Translations under genes and position numbers: made by a program
DNA from: Ctenosaura bakeri
Taxonomy: Eukaryota > Chordata > Lepidosauria > Squamata > Iguanidae
Direction: 5' to 3'
DNA length: 64,000 nucleotides
Assembly (NCBI GenBank): GCA_948474755.1
Contig: CAOLHI010000564.1
Location: 1,240,001-1,304,000 of the forward strand
Shown here: in pieces, positions 60,106-64,000 of the stretch
Position numbering within the stretch: position 1 is the first letter of the stretch
How the letters are laid out: each line of letters opens with the position of its first letter
Notes under the pieces: model-generated
What the model saw: only the letters and a program-made list of their open reading frames with translations
What the model was told of the DNA's origin: nothing
The model's database searches: none

Positions 60106-60665
60106 CTTGAATATTGTGATTTTTTCATATACTACATGATTTTGAACACTTTTGTCTGATAAAAAAGCCAATGGAGCATTGAAAGCTTACATGATGTATT
60201 TTGTGCTTTTTTAGTTGGCCCAATAAAGGTATCATGTTTTGTGGATTTTAGATTTTGTTGTTTCTACTGTTTCCTGGATTTCTAGATACCAAATTTAGCT
60301 GCAATGGGGAAATTCTTAAAAAAGAGGTAGCCAAAGGAGTGGGATTTAATTTTTAAAAATTTTTACCTCCAGCTAAGGCAAAACTCTTTCACATGGACTA
60401 CAATTGGCAAGTTTTACCTATACATCACTTGAAAGTTTTTCCAAATGTAAGCATACAGAGGCTTACTGAGAAATTCAATGTACTCCACCTAAAAAAGGGG
60501 CTGGTAGCTTCTACAGGACAAGAACAAATTGGATCTCTCTTTTCTGTTGCTAACAGAATTGAAATTTGATTACTTTGATTTTACTGCTCTTTATTTCCCA
60601 GTCTCCCTGTTGACAACAACAACAACAACAAAAAAGGTGGGGGTGGTCTCTGCCTGTATTGATAT

Positions 60666-60858
60666 CTCTGTTGTATCGTGTGCCTTCAAGTCATTTCCAA
60701 AGTAGGGTGAGTCAAAGGCAACCATATTGCAGAGTTTTATGGGGGCTGTGCGAGGCACCTAAGATCAGCCGGTGGGTTTTCCTGGCTGAGTGGGGAATCG
60801 AACTCTGGTCTCCAGGGTCCTAGTCCAACACTCAAACTACTAAACCACACTGACTCTT
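60666..60858 (-). mobile_element. Sauria-type SINE, antisense
   Basis: On +: tail 'gtgccttcaagtcatttcc', body 'gaggcacctaagatcagccggtgggttttcctggctgagtgggg', head 'tcgaactctggtctccagggtcctagtccaacactcaaactactaaaccacactg'. Confidence 0.8.
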
Positions 60859-60867
60859 GAAATTCCT

Positions 60868-61110
60868 ATAGACCATCTTAACTGACAACAGAAGTAGCAT
60901 CTTAAGACAAAATATAGGCCTGTGACTACACATTATAATTTTTAAATCTTTGAATGGTTTTTTTAAATCTTTTTAAATCTTTGATTTAAATTTTTTTTAA
61001 ATCTTTTTAAATCTTTGATTTAAATTTTTAAATCTTTGAATGGTTTTTTGAAAGTTTGTATGATCGTCTCAGATGCTTCTTCTGTTATCAGTTAAGATGT
61101 TCTGGAGGAA
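60868..61110. repeat. Second palindromic repeat with an AT-rich tandem core
   Basis: Left arm 'gaccatcttaactgacaacagaagtagcatct' (about 60871-60902) pairs with 'agatgcttcttctgttatcagttaagatgttc' (about 61071-61102). Between them, 60940-61045 is a tandem of 'tttttaaatctttgaattt' units. Related to the hairpin at 60001-60105. Confidence 0.75.
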
Positions 61111-61284
61111 TATCAATGCAGGCAGAAGCCGTTCCACTTCTTGTTCATGTGAGGACTGTGGACAAGAGGAGTAAAAGCCAGGTAATAAAATTTCAGTCCT
61201 ATTAACAGCAGCACAGTATCTTTCCTTGAGATCAAGGCTATCTCTGCCTTGTGCAAGACTATTTGCTTAGGCAGAGAAAATTAA

Positions 61285-61478
61285 AGCCATTTCCACCCTA
61301 TAGTGCTGTTATTCTACTTTCAAGATCCTATGGAATCCTGGGGCTTGCAGTTTAGGGAGGGGCATTCAGAATTCTCAGCCAGAGAGCTTTTTGACCTCAG
61401 TAAACTACAAACCCCAGAATTCCACAAGAGGTTGAAAGTGGAATAATAGTACTATAATGGTGTAGTGCAGAAATGGCT
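61285..61478. mobile_element. Palindromic MITE (GGCCATTTC family), 194 bp
   Basis: Begins agccatttccaccctatag and ends ggtgtagtgcagaaatggct, with the central 'gaattctcagccagagagct' block intact. Confidence 0.85.
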
Positions 61479-63001
61479 TCTGTCAAAAAGTCTCTGTACT
61501 GCCACAACTGGAAAAAAAATTCCATAAGCGGGTAGATTGGAGCTTGGAATTATGTTATTAAGTGTACACTAAAAAATATCTATGTCAAATTGGAGCAACT
61601 GAGGCCAGCTTGCACCTTATTTCTCTGCCATGGTTTCTCCAAGAAAACCATTCTGGCAACAGCAAGAAAAGGAAACAGAAAAGAAGGTTTAGATGAGAAT
61701 TGTAAACCTTAAATGGTATTTCTTGTTATTGTAACAAAGAAAAACAGAAGATAAGCATGTATTTAGCAAAAAGACATGTGTTAAGAATATGTTAAACAGC
61801 ACAATACAGATATCTTCAATAATTGACTGCAAATTGTCAACTGCTACTGCCAAAACAATACAGGTGTGATCACAGACATAAAGTGAATCAAGGATCCAAT
61901 ACTGGGACGGAGATACTTCAGCCTGCCAGATAATCAGTGCTGCACCTCTCAGATTCCTCACCCAGCATGGCAAATGATGAGGGATTGTGATAGTTATAGT
62001 GCAAAACATCTGGAAAGTCACAAATCCCCTTAACATCTAATATTACTTGATGTACTATAGGATGATTCATGTGGAGAAAATTCAGCAAACTGTTCCTTAG
62101 ATATGGTGTCAATAAGGTACCAAGTAAATTGCAACTAATTGAATGAAAGTAATGATGTCTAAAAATGTATAAACTCAAGAAGACTGGGATGGTCTCATTA
62201 CTCTTTCTTCTTTGCTCCCTGTCCCAGAAACTATCATGGCTGATGGAGCAATGAAGCTCAGGGGAAAAATCAGGAAAAACACATTACATCCCCTGATCTG
62301 TCTCTAAAAAGCTGCTTATTGCTCCTGGTCCTCCCAAACACCACCTCATCATCAATGCTTACTCCACAGCTGCCATTATCCATGTGTGCAGTGGCTGTGT
62401 CACATCCGGTATTTTTTTGGCTGCATCCACTGGGATTTCTGCAGAAACTTTCTGGAAGAACCTTGTGTCACTTTGAAGGGTCATTTCCCAGCATGAGATA
62501 TTGTGAGTAAAGCGACTTTGGAGAACATCTCTGTCACATTGCTGGGGCAACAACAAGGACTGCTTAAAGTTTAGCAGAGAGACATAAACCTTAAAAAGTA
62601 TTCATTATCCTTGTGGCAAAGTGGAGGCCACACAGGCATATTACCATGGAAAGATATGCCCATCCCATAACTATAATTTCCTTCCTCCAAAATATTTGAC
62701 CCAAAATTGGCCAGCTGTGCACCAGGAGATGTGATTGTCCGTTTGGAGACATTTTCTAGCTTGTTTAAGGTCAGAGATGGGATTTATTCAACCCCCCAAA
62801 GTTTTGACTTCTAGTACAGCCAAAGCTCTGGAATGCTGGAAATTGTAGCCCACTAACATCCAGATTTATATCACTATTTAAGACATGGGGAAGCCTTTTT
62901 TTTTTCAAAGTGAAAGTGATGGTCACTTCTAGTTTTGAAAAAAAAGGGGGGAGGTCTGAGGCCTAAAACTGTATCCAGAATGGCCTATTATGCTTCCTAG
63001 A
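61479..63001. other. Unassigned intergenic DNA
   Basis: No gene recognised. A MITE-like scrap ('gctctggaatgctggaaattgtagccca') lies at 62825-62852. Confidence 0.35.
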
Positions 63002-63427
63002 GGCTTTTCGCATGTGTTTTTTTTTTAGCGCGAGCGCCCCTTGAGTGCCGCACAAATGGGAGCGCCGCTCTGTACGACGCACTCCCACTTGTGCGGCACT
63101 CACGAGGCTGCAGCGGGACGGGCGCGCATTTTTTGATTTTCAGCTTGAAGCCGAAAATGCCCTGCGCTCGCGCAACGCTCACTCCACCCTCACGCACTTA
63201 CCTGCCATGCGGTGCGTCGGGGAGCCGGTGCTGCTGCGCTTCCTTTCCCAGCACAGCCTACATCTCCCACAGTGCCCTGCGGAAGGAAGGGGCGGGGCGC
63301 TCACGCGACGGCCGTGCAATGAGGAAGCGCCCTGCAGAAGGAAGGGGGAAGCAGCAGCATCTCGAAGGAGGCTTCTCGTGCGAGACGCCCTCCCCCGTCG
63401 CGCCAAAAGGTAAGATGCGAAAAGGGG
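63002..63427. mobile_element. GGCCCTTTC-family MITE, 426 bp, CpG-rich
   Basis: Left end ggcttttcgcatgtg, right end gatgcgaaaagggg. Many intact CpG sites. Core 'cccagcacagcctacatctcccacagtgccctgcggaagg' and hairpin 'gattttcagcttgaagccgaaaa' match the family. Overlapping open frames on both strands (63045-63657) are CpG-rich noise. Confidence 0.75.
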
Positions 63428-64000
63428 AGCACAATAGACAGATTTCTCCCAACCCCAAACAGGGATGTCATGGGAGAGCAGGGAGTAGAACAATGGCTTT
63501 GAGAGGTGACATGCAGACCACAGGCCATGTGCTGCCCATCTGTGGCATAGATGGACATTCAGGTGAAGAATCTACAGTGAGCTCCATAATTAAGCTGACA
63601 GAGGACCCTGTAATGCATGAAACAATTTTCAGCACTGTGCTCCGCACCACCATCTGATGAACTGGGTTGGCACATTGGGGTATATTGCAAGTGGCATCAT
63701 GCCACCTCTGGTCACCGTTTTGAGCTAATGCACAGCAGGAGAAGCAGGCTTGGTTGGGTCCTGGGGGACAGGGAGGCAAGCTGCCACATTTGTGCATGAG
63801 TTTGTTTGGTATGGCAAGTTTTCAGGTGAAAATCATCTGAAATGCACATTGGAGAGAAAAAAACTGGTTTGCAGGGAGAGGGCAGGGAAACTCAGTGATC
63901 CTTTGGGAATTGGCGGAGTTTTGGTCATGAAAGTACAGTTTCAAGATCTCATACAATGGATGGGCCACACTTTCCCCATTCCTGCAGTAATGCAAACCCC
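63428..64000. other. Unassigned intergenic DNA
   Basis: Nothing recognised before the window ends. Confidence 0.4.

Noticed and set aside
63045..63657. CpG island promoter or GC-rich gene
   Set aside because: CpG-rich stretch coincides with a MITE that has family ends and core.
1..64000. CRISPR arrays, operons, prophage or other prokaryotic systems
   Set aside because: Repeat content, introns and composition are vertebrate; no regular spacer array or gene cluster is present.

Overview
This window looks like intergenic and intronic DNA of a squamate reptile (lizard or snake). The evidence is the repeat mix: many CR1 LINE fragments ending in the CR1-type 8-bp tail (ATTCTATG repeats), RTE/BovB LINE remnants, tRNA-derived SINEs with BovB-like tails (Sauria type), 5S-rRNA-derived SINEs, reptile-type L1, three solo LTRs and several short DNA-transposon families. 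Nothing looks prokaryotic. There are no CRISPR arrays, operons or long intact host ORFs, and almost every line of a six-frame translation is noise or a dead LINE.

One host gene is supported: a Kazal-type serine protease inhibitor (SPINK family) on the + strand at about 52.6-55.9 kb. It has a TATA-like box, a signal-peptide exon (52713-52767), a 35-nt exon 2 (53992-54026) and the main Kazal exon (55776-55885). These splice in frame into a secreted protein with an Arg reactive-site residue. The last exon, carrying the sixth cysteine, is uncertain: two weak candidates lie near 59.1 and 59.3 kb, or it may lie beyond the window.

Layout. 0-0.3 kb: CR1 3' end. 2.2-3.7 kb: a pogo-like MITE and an antisense L1 fragment. 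4.4-6.8 kb: a probable 2.45-kb DNA element containing a tandem array of about 130-bp units. 8.3-9.8 kb: a LINE split by a 917-bp solo LTR, then BovB debris. 10-19 kb: SINEs, an antisense BovB and palindromic MITEs, one of them split by a 366-bp solo LTR. 19.1-21.2 kb: a MITE fragment, then an antisense CR1 split by a 417-bp MITE. 21-32 kb: mostly unassigned, with scattered SINEs and MITEs. 32.7-35.1 kb: a BovB LINE interrupted by two DNA transposons. 35.8-36.3 kb: a 500-bp element with perfect 21-bp inverted ends. 39.6-42.5 kb: a 5'-truncated L1 with a 21-bp target-site duplication and a CR1 inside it. 43.0-47.7 kb: head-to-tail CR1 fragments, the last split by a MITE that is itself split by an LTR. 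48.8-50.9 kb: another MITE of the same family and a hAT-like insertion carrying a minisatellite. 52.6-59.4 kb: the SPINK gene with repeat-laden introns. 60-64 kb: hairpin repeats, a SINE and a CpG-rich MITE.

The most informative part is the insertion archaeology. Several nests can be read to the base from target-site duplications, and removing the inserts restores matching lengths (417 bp for two copies of one MITE, 202-203 bp for copies of another). These two MITE families have closely related ends (GGCCCTTTCCGCAC and GGCCATTTCCGCAC). I saw no new enzymatic or defence system.
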